DNA of 48,587 nucleotides from an uncultured Bacteroidota bacterium (GCA_902800395.1 CADCEC010000014.1:1-48587), one strand, 5' to 3'. Shown: positions 8,115-16,583, numbered from the stretch's first letter. Numbers and translations are program-made. The notes: generated from the sequence alone by a model not told the origin.

Positions 8115-11100
8115 GTCTTATCGACCGCATTATCAGCACCTCGCTGCGCCAGCGGACATTGGTGCTGCTGCTCACGGCGGTAGCGGTGGTGGCTGGCGTG
8201 GTGTGCTTCCAGCAGACGCCTGTCGATGCCTTCCCCGACGTGACGCAAACCAAGGTGACCATCATCACGCAATGGCCCGGCCGCTCGGCCGAAGAAATTG
8301 AGAAATTTGTCAGCATCCCCATCGAGATAGCCATGAACTCGGTGCAGCAGAAGACCGACATCCGCAGCACCACGCTCTTCGGGCTCTCGGTGGTGACGGT
8401 GCTCTTCGACGACCACGCCGACGCCGACTTTGCACGGCAGCAGATATACAACCTACTCTCCAATGCCGACCTGCCCGACGGCGTGAGCCCCGAAGTGCAA
8501 CCGCTCTACGGCCCCACGGGCGAGGTCTATCGCTACACCCTGCATAGCGACAGCCTCACGGTGAGCGAGCTGAAGACCCTCCAGGATTGGGTCATCGAGC
8601 GACGGCTGCGCAGCGTGTCCGGAGTAGCCGACGTGGTGAGCTTCGGCGGCAAGGTGCGCACCTTTGAGGTGAGTGCCGACCTGGGGAGGCTGACACAATA
8701 TGGCATCTCGGCCATCGAGCTCTACGAGGCGTTGGCGGGCAGCAATGTCAACGTGGGCGGCGACGTGATAGAGCGCGGCGGCGAGGCCTACGTAGTGCGC
8801 GGCATCGGCCTGCTGAACAACACGGAGGAGATTGGCAACATCGTGGTGAAGAACCTCGGCGGTGTACCGGTACTGGTGCGCCACGTGGCCACAGTCAGCG
8901 AAAGCTACAAACCGCCGCTGGGACAGGTGGGACGAGGCGGAGCAGATGATGTGGTAGAGGGCATCGTGGTGATGCACAAGGGTGAGAACAGCGAGAAAGT
9001 CATCGCCGCACTGAAAGAGAAAATGGCCGAGATACAGCGCGAGTTGCCAGCCGATGTGACCATCGAACCTTTCTACGACCGCGAAGACCTTGTAAACCTA
9101 GCCATCAAGACGGTGCTGCACAATGTACTGGAAGGCATACTGCTGGTGACACTCGTGGTGTTGCTTTTCATGCGTGACTGGCGTACCACGGTCATCGTCT
9201 CTGTGGTTATCCCGCTGGCTCTTTTGTTTGCTTTTATCTGTCTGCGGCTATGCGGAATGAGTTCCAATCTGCTGTCGATGGGTGCCATCGATTTCGGAAT
9301 CATCATCGATGGTGCCGTGGTGATGGTGGAGGGCATCTTCGTGATGCTCGACGACCGCCAGCGGCGAATGGGGCGCGAGGCTTTTGCACGATGGAGCAAG
9401 GGCGGTGCCATCCGGGCGACGGCCAACGAGAAAGCCCGTTCGGTAGCCTTCTCCAAACTCATCATCATCACCGCTCTAATGCCCATCTTCGCCTTCCAGA
9501 AAGTGGAGGGGAAGATGTTCTCGCCACTGGCTTTCACGCTCAGTTTTGCCCTTTTTGGAGCATTGGTTTTCACGCTGACGCTGGTCCCTGTGCTATCGTC
9601 GATGTTGCTGAAGAAAGATGTGCATGAGCACCGCAACCGTTTCCTAGAGGTGGTGAACCGTGTGTGCGACAGCGTCTTTGCCTGGCTGCACTGTCGCCGC
9701 AGGGTGGTGGTGCCAGTGGCGGTGGTACTGACGCTTGGCGGCCTGGGTGTTTTCTTCCTTCTGGGCACCGAGTTTTTACCGCAAATGGACGAGGGAAGCA
9801 TCTACATCCGCGCCACCATGCCGCAGAGCATCTCGCTCGGCGAGAGCGTGAAGATGGCCAACCTGCTGCGGAACGAGGTGGTGCGGTTCGACGAGGTGAG
9901 CGAGGTGATGACCCAGACGGGTCGCCCCAACGACGGCACCGACGCCACGGGTTTCTACAACATCGAGCTCTTCGTCAAGCTGCACCCCAATCGACAATGG
10001 AAAGGGCACCGCAGCAAAGAGGCGCTGATTGCCGACATGCAGACGACGCTGGAACGTCACGCGGGCATCGATTTCAACTTCTCTCAACCCATAAGCGACA
10101 ACGTCGAAGAGGCAGTCAGCGGTGTGAAAGGTGCCATTGTGGCCAAAGTTTTCGGACCCGACTTGTATGAGGCTGAGCGATTGGCATTGATGGTGGATAG
10201 CGTCATGCGTCCCATACGTGGTATTGCCGACCTCGGAGTGCTGCGCAATATTGGGCAGCCTGAATTGCGTATTGAAATCGACGAGAGCCGCTTGGCACGT
10301 TATGGCGTAGAGAAGGATGCCGTGCAGCGAACCATAGAGATGGCCATAGGTGGCAAAGCCGCCACACAGGTCTACGAGGACGAACGGAAGTTCGACCTGG
10401 TCGTGCGCTATGACAGCGCCTATCGCAACACCCCTGAACAAATCGGACGTATCCTGGTACCGGCACGCGATGCAAGCATGCTGCCCATCAGCGAGCTGGC
10501 TACCATCCGCACCATCGTCGGCCCACTCATAGTTTACCGCGAGAACCACGAGCGGTATTGTGCTGTCAAGTTCTCGGTGCGCGACCGCGACATGGGCAGC
10601 GCCGTCGACGAGGTGCGTGTCGCCGTTGGCAAGGCCGTACCCTTGCCGCAGGGCTACCGCATTGAATGGAGCGGCGATTTTGAGAATCAGAAACGTGCAA
10701 GTCGACGCCTTACGCAGGTAGTGCCTATAAGTCTGCTGCTCATCTTCCTCATCCTCTATCTCCTCTTCGGCAATGGACGTGATGCTGCCTTGGTGCTGAC
10801 CGGGGTACCTGCCGCTGCCGTAGGAGGACTGCTCATCCTGTGGATAACAGGGTTCAATTTCAGCATTTCGGCAGGTATAGGATTCATCTGTCTTTTCGGC
10901 ATATGTATTCAAAATGGGGTCATCATGCTCACCGACATACGGTCGCTATTGCGCACCCATCGTTCATTGGAACAGGCAGTAAAAGAGGCAATGCATGGCC
11001 GCATCCGAGCTATCCTTATGACCGCCATGATGGCCACCCTCGGTCTTCTACCTGCAGCCCTTTCCACTGGCATAGGCAGCGAAAGCCAACGCCCCCTTGC

Positions 11101-11230
11101 CATCGTCATCATCGGCGGCCTTATCACAGCCACATTTTTTGTCCTTTTTGTGTTTCCACTCCTTGTAGAATGTTTCTACCACCGTTTCCTGTACGATGAA
11201 AAAGGCCAGCTCCGTGTGCGAAAACTATGA
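8111..11230 (+). CDS. Heavy-metal-efflux RND pump (CzcA/CusA family)
   Basis: A 1039-aa proton-driven inner-membrane pump of the HME-RND family. It has the N-terminal IDRIISTSLRQR helix, the conserved FPDVTQTKVTIITQWPG segment and porter domains. The HME signature in TM4 reads DFGIIIDGAVVMVE; DFG..DGAVV..E is the form linked to Zn/Co/Cd-type pumps rather than the Ag/Cu form. TM segments lie near residues 12-30, 340-560 and 870-1030. The length is full for the family. The metal is not decided by sequence alone. It is the last gene of the operon after the duct and adaptor. Confidence 0.93.
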   Translation: MSLIDRIISTSLRQRTLVLLLTAVAVVAGVVCFQQTPVDAFPDVTQTKVTIITQWPGRSAEEIEKFVSIPIEIAMNSVQQKTDIRSTTLFGLSVVTVLFDDHADADFARQQIYNLLSNADLPDGVSPEVQPLYGPTGEVYRYTLHSDSLTVSELKTLQDWVIERRLRSVSGVADVVSFGGKVRTFEVSADLGRLTQYGISAIELYEALAGSNVNVGGDVIERGGEAYVVRGIGLLNNTEEIGNIVVKNLGGVPVLVRHVATVSESYKPPLGQVGRGGADDVVEGIVVMHKGENSEKVIAALKEKMAEIQRELPADVTIEPFYDREDLVNLAIKTVLHNVLEGILLVTLVVLLFMRDWRTTVIVSVVIPLALLFAFICLRLCGMSSNLLSMGAIDFGIIIDGAVVMVEGIFVMLDDRQRRMGREAFARWSKGGAIRATANEKARSVAFSKLIIITALMPIFAFQKVEGKMFSPLAFTLSFALFGALVFTLTLVPVLSSMLLKKDVHEHRNRFLEVVNRVCDSVFAWLHCRRRVVVPVAVVLTLGGLGVFFLLGTEFLPQMDEGSIYIRATMPQSISLGESVKMANLLRNEVVRFDEVSEVMTQTGRPNDGTDATGFYNIELFVKLHPNRQWKGHRSKEALIADMQTTLERHAGIDFNFSQPISDNVEEAVSGVKGAIVAKVFGPDLYEAERLALMVDSVMRPIRGIADLGVLRNIGQPELRIEIDESRLARYGVEKDAVQRTIEMAIGGKAATQVYEDERKFDLVVRYDSAYRNTPEQIGRILVPARDASMLPISELATIRTIVGPLIVYRENHERYCAVKFSVRDRDMGSAVDEVRVAVGKAVPLPQGYRIEWSGDFENQKRASRRLTQVVPISLLLIFLILYLLFGNGRDAALVLTGVPAAAVGGLLILWITGFNFSISAGIGFICLFGICIQNGVIMLTDIRSLLRTHRSLEQAVKEAMHGRIRAILMTAMMATLGLLPAALSTGIGSESQRPLAIVIIGGLITATFFVLFVFPLLVECFYHRFLYDEKGQLRVRKL

Positions 11231-11242
11231 ATAATCGCTGCA

Positions 11243-11329
11243 ATGCTACTTTCGTTCTCTTCATGTGAGAAGTTTGATGTACATTCATACGCCAGCCCCT
11301 TTCATATCCCCTCCCCAGATATGCCATAA
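11243..11329 (+). pseudogene. Lipoprotein-like gene start, truncated after 28 codons
   Basis: Right after the pump stop, MLLSFSSCEKFDVHSYASPF is followed by a stop at 11327-11329. The LSFSSC lipobox followed by EKFD resembles the start of an exported lipoprotein, but nothing continues it. It is read as a gene remnant or a micro-lipoprotein. Confidence 0.3.
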
Positions 11330-11429
11330 CAGAAACCATATATCACATATAACATTGAGGCCAAAAGGATTAATGTTGAATTCCGCATTGCCTACGGGCA
11401 ATGTAATTATTAACTTAATCCTTTATTTT

Positions 11430-11636
11430 ATGTCTCAATTTATGTTCAAGCAAGACCTTGCCATGGCCTACTTCCCCGACCGCAGCAAGGAGAGCGCAGG
11501 AAAACTCCTCGCCCGCGAAATCCACACCAATGAGCCATTGATGGACGAACTCTCCAAAACCGCCTACTCCCCCCAACGCAAACTCCTCTCCCCCAAACAA
11601 CTCCAAATCATCTTCTCCTTCCTCGGCGAACCATAG
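11430..11636 (+). CDS. DUF4248-like small protein
   Basis: A 68-aa protein beginning MSQFMFKQDLAMAYFPD and ending LSPKQLQIIFSFLGEP. The layout is FKxxxLAxxYFPD, an internal Leu/Asp-Glu helix, YSPxxRxLxPKQLxxIxxxLGEP, as in DUF4248 proteins of Bacteroidales. The start at 11430 removes an unlikely upstream extension that begins inside the lipoprotein remnant. DUF4248 genes are usually small partners in Bacteroidales cassettes with phage-like amidases and DNA-binding proteins, which fits the amidase group at 14.9 kb. The biochemical role is unknown. Confidence 0.65.
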   Translation: MSQFMFKQDLAMAYFPDRSKESAGKLLAREIHTNEPLMDELSKTAYSPQRKLLSPKQLQIIFSFLGEP

Positions 11637-11759
11637 CCTTAACATTTAAATTGGCACATTTGTTGTAAAAAACACTACGAAAATCGGGGGCAATCACATT
11701 TTGCCTTCGATTTTTAATTTCTCTCTATCAAATAATTACAATTTATTTTCAAAGAAAGT

Positions 11760-11790
11760 TTTGCCATTTGGAAAATAGTATGTATCTTTG
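11760..11790 (+). promoter_or_regulatory. Strong consensus promoter ahead of the NYN gene
   Basis: TTTG at 11760-11763, a spacer of exactly 19 bp, then TATCTTTG at 11783-11790. This is one of the best matches to the Bacteroidota primary-sigma consensus in the window. Confidence 0.7.
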
Positions 11791-11796
11791 CATTCA

Positions 11797-11862
11797 GAAA
11801 ATTGAAATGCATCGCTCTACTTTCGTGTAGAGATATGAGCCACTCTTTAGTGGCTTTTTTAT
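11797..11862 (+). ncRNA. Hairpin-rich leader ending in a terminator-like stem, upstream of the NYN gene
   Basis: Downstream of the promoter lie hairpin 1, CTCTAC-tttcgt-GTAGAG (11815-11832), and hairpin 2, AGCCACT-ctt-AGTGGCT (11838-11855), continuing into a T run to 11860. The NYN ATG follows at 11872. Transcription from the predicted start would give an RNA of about 65 nt ending at the T run. The element is either an attenuator controlling the nuclease gene or a separate small RNA. It matches no riboswitch family I recognise. Confidence 0.5.
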
Positions 11863-11871
11863 TAAATAAAA

Positions 11872-12528
11872 ATGAACAAAAAACGAGTAACATTCTATAT
11901 TGACGGCTTTAACTTCTATTATGGTATCCGCCGTTCCAAATACGCCGATGAGGTATGGCGTAAATGCTACTGGATTGACATGGTACGTCTTTGCGAAAGC
12001 TTCCTTGGAGAAGGACAAGAACTTACAAAGGTCGTATATTTCACTGCCAGCCCACTAAATCCAGACAAGAGTAGTCGACAGAGTGCATTTTTGAATGCGA
12101 ACAAATTGATTAATGGCGACCGCTTCGAAATTGTCCGCGGCAAGTATCTTGAAAAGCATATTATATGTCCTTATTGCAAAGGAGATATTTCTCGGCCAGA
12201 AGAGAAGAAAACAGATGTCAACATTTCCATCCGAATGATAGAGGATTGTCTCATTGGAGCAACAGATACCATTGCCCTTGTCAGTGCTGATAGCGATCTT
12301 GTGCCTCCTTTGGAACTGATTCAAAAACGTTACCCGAATATTGCAATTAAAGTGTACTTCCCACCGTCAAATTATAGCAACGACCTTAAAGATAATCTAC
12401 TTCACCATCGCAGCCGTCCTGTTGAAATGAAAAAGAATCTTCCTCGTTTCCTTAATGCTATAATGCCCGACATTGTGGAAAAAGATGGAAAGCGATACAC
12501 TATTCCGGATAAATGGAAGAATAGATAA
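11872..12528 (+). CDS. NYN-domain (PIN-like) nuclease family protein
   Basis: A 218-aa protein beginning MNKKRVTFYIDGFNFYYGIR, the acidic first strand of NYN domains (D11, N14). A later conserved acidic strand is KTDVNISIRMIEDCLIGATDTIALVSADSD with D at the ends of both strands, and then the usual LIQKRYPNIAIKVYFPP region. A single CPYC pair could bind a metal with other residues. NYN proteins are metal-dependent RNases. The coding sequence is less GC-rich than its neighbours, suggesting acquisition. It follows an unusual hairpin leader and is closed by a strong terminator, so it is a one-gene transcription unit. A defence or RNA-processing role is possible but not shown. Confidence 0.85.
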   Translation: MNKKRVTFYIDGFNFYYGIRRSKYADEVWRKCYWIDMVRLCESFLGEGQELTKVVYFTASPLNPDKSSRQSAFLNANKLINGDRFEIVRGKYLEKHIICPYCKGDISRPEEKKTDVNISIRMIEDCLIGATDTIALVSADSDLVPPLELIQKRYPNIAIKVYFPPSNYSNDLKDNLLHHRSRPVEMKKNLPRFLNAIMPDIVEKDGKRYTIPDKWKNR

Positions 12529-12560
12529 TTGGGGGAAACAGTAGGTTTTCCTTACTTTTT

Positions 12561-12604
12561 AGCCACGGCAAGCCCCCCCCCTCTCGCTTGCCGTGGCTTT
12601 TTTA
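12561..12604 (+). terminator. Strong terminator after the NYN gene
   Basis: A perfect 13-bp stem, AGCCACGGCAAGC (12561-12573) with GCTTGCCGTGGCT (12586-12598), is followed by T6. The rest of the 12605-12868 gap is low-complexity C/T-rich sequence with a TACTTTTG -7-like box at 12768-12775. No clear -33 box was seen. Confidence 0.85.
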
Positions 12605-12868
12605 TTGCCCTATTCACCCCGATTTTCTCAAAAATCAGGGTGTCCATACCCTTTTTTACCCCTTCTCCACATCCTAATTTCCGCCTCATATCCTCCTTTA
12701 TCCTCCCCAAGCCCCCTTTATCACCCCATAAACCGACAATCCCCGAATCCGATTTTTGCCACCCCTGTACTTTTGCCCCGTCTTTCAAAGCCCAGCCCAC
12801 AGGTGCACATGTAGGCCATGCCACAAAGACGAGTAAACAAAAAGTCCAACATTAAAAAATAAAACACA

Positions 12869-13747
12869 ATGGCAAAAGTTTTCGGAATCAACACAAAGAT
12901 TCGGGGCAAGGTGGGTGAGTATATCTACCGCCAAACTAAAGTCGGTACCATCGTCAGCGAGGCCCCCGTCAAACCCATCACCCCTCTGCGCACCCAAAGC
13001 CAGATGAACATCCGCACCCAATGGGCCAACCTCGGCGCCATCTACAAGCAGTTCGACTCTATGCTGCGCCGTGGCTTCGAGGAGCTGCCTCCGCAGATGT
13101 CCGTCTATAATGCCTTCATCCAGGCCAACCTCGGTGTCGTCAAGGTGTACATCACCAAGCGTATGAAACTCAACGGCGGCGCCATCCTCGCACCTTATCA
13201 GATTACGCGTGGCAGTCTCCCCAGCATCAGCATGACCAAGAACAGCAACAACAAGTTGGTCAGTAGCATTGCCCTCGGCTCACTCACCATCAGCGCGACA
13301 ACCACCGTGGCGCAATTCTCGCAAGCCGTCATCGACAACAACGCTTCGTTTCTCGAAGGCGACCAAATTACCTTCTTCCACGGCATCCAGACTGTCGATA
13401 CGGTGACGCGAACCCCTCGCGCCTCCATCACCGGCTATAAGGTGGTGTTGAGCACTGCCGATGACACGCCCCTTTGGAACATCGTCAGTCAGTTGGGCTT
13501 CTCCGTAGCTGACAACAAACTCGCCACCTCTGTTGAGATTACTAACGGCGCCGCCGTGTGGGTACATAGCCGCGAGGCCGTCGATGGCACATTGAAGGTC
13601 AGCACTCAGTTCTTCTATGTCGAGAACTCCGCCCTTGCCACCTACCAAAGCAACTCGGCCATTATCGCCTCGGTCAACAGCTACGGTGGCATCAACTCCG
13701 CCGCTGTCTATCTCCAGCCAGAACTCAACAATACCACAACTCCCTGA
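12869..13747 (+). CDS. DUF6266-like protein, first gene of a phage-like cassette
   Basis: A 292-aa protein without signal peptide or TM segment. The N-terminus (MAKVFGINTKIRGKVGEYIY, then TPLRTQSQMNIRTQWANLG) resembles the DUF6266 pattern of Bacteroidota proteins: a short beta start with RGKVG, then an Arg/Gln-rich helix. The remainder is Ser/Thr/Val-rich and predicted beta, with a C-terminus rich in Asn and Thr. It is followed on the same strand by two fibre-like proteins, an amidase and two membrane/lysis-like proteins, which suggests a structural or surface component of a phage-derived unit. The family assignment is tentative. Confidence 0.6.
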   Translation: MAKVFGINTKIRGKVGEYIYRQTKVGTIVSEAPVKPITPLRTQSQMNIRTQWANLGAIYKQFDSMLRRGFEELPPQMSVYNAFIQANLGVVKVYITKRMKLNGGAILAPYQITRGSLPSISMTKNSNNKLVSSIALGSLTISATTTVAQFSQAVIDNNASFLEGDQITFFHGIQTVDTVTRTPRASITGYKVVLSTADDTPLWNIVSQLGFSVADNKLATSVEITNGAAVWVHSREAVDGTLKVSTQFFYVENSALATYQSNSAIIASVNSYGGINSAAVYLQPELNNTTTP

Positions 13748-13867
13748 CTGCCCCGACAGGTCATCCGACTGCTCCTCGGAGGGCGTTCCCTCGCCCTCCA
13801 CAGCCGTCCCCTGACCATTACCACTCAATAATTTTCGATTTTCATATTTCAATTTTCAATTCGTAAA

Positions 13868-14209
13868 GTGGAAGATTTAGAAATCACAACCCTCCCGACC
13901 GCCGACCCCGCGTCCGTCCCCAAGCTCAACATCCTGGGCTACGACGCCGACGGCAATGCCGCGCAAGTCCGCCTTTCCGACTTGTCGCCGCAGGTCATCA
14001 AGGCCGCGAGTATCGATTTCATGTCCGGTCTCTTTATCAGCCGCCAGGCCTTCGTCGTCGGCACCTCCGAGGTCTTTGTCAACGGCCTCCGATACACCCT
14101 CGGCAAGGACTACAAGGAGTTGTCCGACGGAACCAAGTCCGACGGACTCGAAATCCCCGGCATCGAGAGCGACGACGAAATCATCCTCAAAGCCATCCCA
14201 ATCAATTAA
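13868..14209 (+). CDS. Small fibre/baseplate-like protein with a VNG-DY module
   Basis: A 113-aa protein starting at GTG 13868 (MEDLEITTLPTADPASVPKL). The C-terminal half carries FVNGLRYTLGKDYKEL, then GLEIPGIESDDEIILKAI. This matches the pattern VFVNGxxxxxxxDYxxxxxxxxF.....GDxIxI seen in phage tail-fibre and receptor-binding modules. The same pattern recurs in the next gene. GTG was chosen because no in-frame ATG covers the N-terminal part. The gap to the next gene is 22 bp. Confidence 0.65.
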   Translation: MEDLEITTLPTADPASVPKLNILGYDADGNAAQVRLSDLSPQVIKAASIDFMSGLFISRQAFVVGTSEVFVNGLRYTLGKDYKELSDGTKSDGLEIPGIESDDEIILKAIPIN

Positions 14210-14231
14210 AACCATTAAAAAGTAAAAGATT

Positions 14232-14810
14232 ATGCAGAAACTTAAAGTCAAACAACTCGACGGCGTTGTATCGCCCTCCGCATCAGATGACTGGTCATCT
14301 TTGACCGAACAACTGGCCACCGCAGCCGCAACAAGTGAGAAAATCAACAACGCTGTGTCCGGCGCCATGGGCGGCGCCTTGCAGTCCGTCACCGGCGGCA
14401 GTGCCGAAACATGCAAATATGTGTCTGCCGTCACCAAGGAAGGCACCGCCGTCAAGGTCGCCAAGACTGCCCTTCCCGTCACAGGTGTCAACACTTCCAA
14501 CACCGCCGGAAGCGGCACCACCACAAAGGCCGTTGTCAGCCTTGCACTCTCCAGCGGCAAGGTAGTGGCCACCGAGAAAGAGATTGCCTTCCCCGCACCT
14601 CCTATTCTCACCCTCGACAGCGTGGACTTCACCGCCGAAATCTCCCTCACCAAGCCTCCCTATGCCGAGAGCGCCGTGGGAGTCTTCGTCAACGGCCTGA
14701 TGCAGCCGCCCACCGACTACACCCTCGCCGACAACAAACTCACCTTCAAAGACCCCTCTCACTACGCCAAAGGTGACACCGTCAACATCCTCTATCTTGC
14801 TGCCGCCTAA
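14232..14810 (+). CDS. Fibre-like protein with a second VNG-DY module
   Basis: A 192-aa protein. The N-terminus (MQKLKVKQLDGVVSPSASDDW) and a long Ser/Thr/Ala-rich middle have predicted beta character and no signal peptide. The C-terminal about 60 residues read VGVFVNGLMQPPTDYTLADN, then LTFKDPSHYAKGDTVNILYL, homologous in layout to the C-terminus of the preceding 113-aa protein and to phage fibre modules. It probably belongs to the same structural unit as its neighbours. No enzyme motif was seen. Confidence 0.7.
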   Translation: MQKLKVKQLDGVVSPSASDDWSSLTEQLATAAATSEKINNAVSGAMGGALQSVTGGSAETCKYVSAVTKEGTAVKVAKTALPVTGVNTSNTAGSGTTTKAVVSLALSSGKVVATEKEIAFPAPPILTLDSVDFTAEISLTKPPYAESAVGVFVNGLMQPPTDYTLADNKLTFKDPSHYAKGDTVNILYLAAA

Positions 14811-14909
14811 ACACCAACCCCAGCAAGCCGACCGCACCGCGGGCAGTCGGCTTGCCCCCCTTTGTCTTTCGCCCATTAAGCCTATTAACCCCACTAAGCC
14901 CATAAAGAA

Positions 14910-15323
14910 ATGCGAACCATCACCGAAATCATCATCCACTGCACCGCCACCCGCCCCGATGCCAACTGCACCGTGGAGAGCATCCGCCGCTATCATAAGA
15001 GCCTCGGCTGGCACGACATTGGCTATCATTACGTCATCTATCCCGACGGCAGCGTCCATTCAGCCCGTCCCATCGAGCAAGTCGGCGCCCATTGCCCCGG
15101 TCACAACGTCCAAAGCATCGGCGTCGCCTATGTCGGCGGCCTTGATGCCGACGGCCACCCTGCCGACACTCGTACCCCTCTCCAGCGTCTTGCCCTACTC
15201 CAGCTGGTGCAGGACCTGATGGAAGAGCACAACGTCACCACCATCCACGGCCACAACGAATACGCCGCCAAAGCCTGCCCCTGCTTCAACGTCCAGCAGT
15301 GGCGTAAAGAAAACAACTTTTAA
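14910..15323 (+). CDS. T7-lysozyme-type N-acetylmuramoyl-L-alanine amidase (endolysin-like)
   Basis: A 137-aa Amidase_2 domain with almost nothing else. Predicted zinc ligands are H10 (IIIHCTAT), H115 (GHNEY) and C123, with catalytic Y40 (GYHYVIYPDG) and K121 (AAKACPCF). It cuts the amide bond between N-acetylmuramic acid and the stem peptide. There is no signal peptide, so it would need a holin-like or other route to the wall. The next gene encodes a TM protein, giving the usual phage lysis order. Confidence 0.92.
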   Translation: MRTITEIIIHCTATRPDANCTVESIRRYHKSLGWHDIGYHYVIYPDGSVHSARPIEQVGAHCPGHNVQSIGVAYVGGLDADGHPADTRTPLQRLALLQLVQDLMEEHNVTTIHGHNEYAAKACPCFNVQQWRKENNF

Positions 15324-15341
15324 ACATCCCCATTTCAATTC

Positions 15342-15683
15342 ATGAACAACCTTTGGAACATCATCCCATCCGTCCTAACCCTCGTCGCCGGTGGCGGTTG
15401 GCTATTCGACCGCCGCCGCCATCGTCAGGAGGTCGAAAGCCTGAAGGCAGACAACCGACAGAAAGACATGAACCTCTCCAAGATGTACGTCGAGGAGTTC
15501 AAGGAGAACATCGCCGACCCCCTGCGGCGTGAAGTCAGGGAATTACGCACCGAAGTAAACCATCTACGCAATGCAATACAGAAGATTAACGACTGCCCTC
15601 ATAGCGACGCTTGCCCTGTTTACAGTGAGTTGCAGAAGCAGCAAGACTATGACGCAGCAGACCAGCACAGCCACCGCGACTGA
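15342..15683 (+). CDS. Small TM/coiled-coil protein, holin- or Rz-like
   Basis: A 113-aa protein. One N-terminal TM segment (residues about 4-22, NIIPSVLTLVAGGGWLF) is followed by a basic patch (DRRRHRQE) and a charged coiled coil of about 60 residues. A short CPHSDACPV cysteine motif then leads to a hydrophilic tail. The layout fits an inner-membrane spanin subunit or a small holin. Its last 113 bp overlap the next gene in a different frame, as in Rz/Rz1 pairs. It lies 18 bp after the amidase. Confidence 0.65.
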   Translation: MNNLWNIIPSVLTLVAGGGWLFDRRRHRQEVESLKADNRQKDMNLSKMYVEEFKENIADPLRREVRELRTEVNHLRNAIQKINDCPHSDACPVYSELQKQQDYDAADQHSHRD

Positions 15684-16014
15684 CACCCTCCGTCAGACCG
15701 TTACACTCACTGTCCACGACACCGTCCGCGAAACCACCACGATTACCATCCAAACCAACACCGACGGCGACACAACCAGACTCACCACCATTACCGACCG
15801 CGAGAGAATAACCACCCAAGACCGCACCGCCCTCCAAACTCACGCCACCACCCAAACCGCAACCCAAACGAACACAAAGGAAACCATCACCAACCCCATC
15901 TCGCCCATTCAACCCACTACCCACAAATCCCCCATCAAACCCCTCCTAATCTCCTTCCTCCTCGGCCTCCTTCTCATCCCCCTCATCAAACTCATCCGTC
16001 GCCTCAAGCATTAG
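15571..16014 (+). CDS. Lipoprotein with C-terminal TM segment, unimolecular-spanin-like
   Basis: A 147-aa protein. An N-terminal signal ends at LALFTVSC (Cys21, a weak lipobox). A Thr-rich middle of about 95 residues has alternating Thr/polar residues. The C-terminal hydrophobic segment is KPLLISFLLGLLLIPLIKLI with a basic tail. A lipid anchor at one end and a TM at the other is the architecture of u-spanins, which connect the outer and inner membranes. It begins inside the previous gene, another spanin hallmark. The unusual codon composition and Thr repeats could also fit a fast-evolving lysis protein. No family match was recognised. Confidence 0.6.
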   Translation: MQYRRLTTALIATLALFTVSCRSSKTMTQQTSTATATDTLRQTVTLTVHDTVRETTTITIQTNTDGDTTRLTTITDRERITTQDRTALQTHATTQTATQTNTKETITNPISPIQPTTHKSPIKPLLISFLLGLLLIPLIKLIRRLKH

Positions 16015-16053
16015 TTTCCTCCTGTAAGGTGAATTGAATTTACCACAGAAAGA

Positions 16054-16085
16054 ATAGCGGGTCGGAATTAATTCCGACCCGCTAT
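16054..16085. terminator. Bidirectional terminator: perfect 32-bp palindrome between convergent units
   Basis: ATAGCGGGTCGGAATT is followed directly by its exact reverse complement. It lies between the plus-strand spanin-like gene (ends 16014) and the minus-strand gene ending at 16109, so it probably stops both transcripts. Confidence 0.7.
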
Positions 16086-16108
16086 AATATATGAACAATA
16101 TTGTTTTC

Positions 16109-16576
16109 TCATTCTTTTACTTTTACCTTAAAGCCTATGATATCACATTCTGTTGCAGAAAAAGTATTTTCCGTAACATTGGCAACTCTAATAGTGTATT
16201 CTATTTTATCAGATCTATTCATATTTTTTATATATGCTACGGCAGTATTTTTCTCTGTCTTTGAGATATTTATCTTTTGTTTATCAAAGCCCTCTTTTGA
16301 ATTACTATGACATTCTATAACAACTGCATCGTCATCAAATCTAAAAATAATATTTATCTTCTTAATATCTTTCCCTGATTTGTTTTTTACCAAAACTGTT
16401 TTCAAATATACATTTCGATAATTAGTATTATTAATCACAACAGGTATAGATGCTTGCAATTCATCTTTTGTAATTGAACAATTTATTAATCGTATCCTAT
16501 TAATAAGAAAATATACCCCCAGGCTAATTGCACCACCCAAAACTGCGCCAATTATTGCAGCAAGAATAGAATCCAT
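16109..16576 (-). CDS. Small membrane protein, second gene of the AT-rich PIN unit
   Basis: A 155-aa protein. The N-terminal TM segment is glycine-rich (ILAAIIGAVLGGAISLGVYF, residues about 4-23). A soluble domain of about 130 residues is predicted mostly beta (VVINNTNYRNVYLKTVLVKN, then TIRVANVTENTF). There is no recognised family or catalytic motif. The coding sequence is strongly AT-rich. It starts 7 bp after the upstream 720-aa PIN-like gene on the same strand, so the two are almost certainly co-transcribed. The fold could be a ligand-sensing or accessory beta domain facing the cytoplasm or periplasm. Confidence 0.75.
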   Translation of the reverse strand: MDSILAAIIGAVLGGAISLGVYFLINRIRLINCSITKDELQASIPVVINNTNYRNVYLKTVLVKNKSGKDIKKINIIFRFDDDAVVIECHSNSKEGFDKQKINISKTEKNTAVAYIKNMNRSDKIEYTIRVANVTENTFSATECDIIGFKVKVKE

Positions 16577-16583
16577 ATATAGT

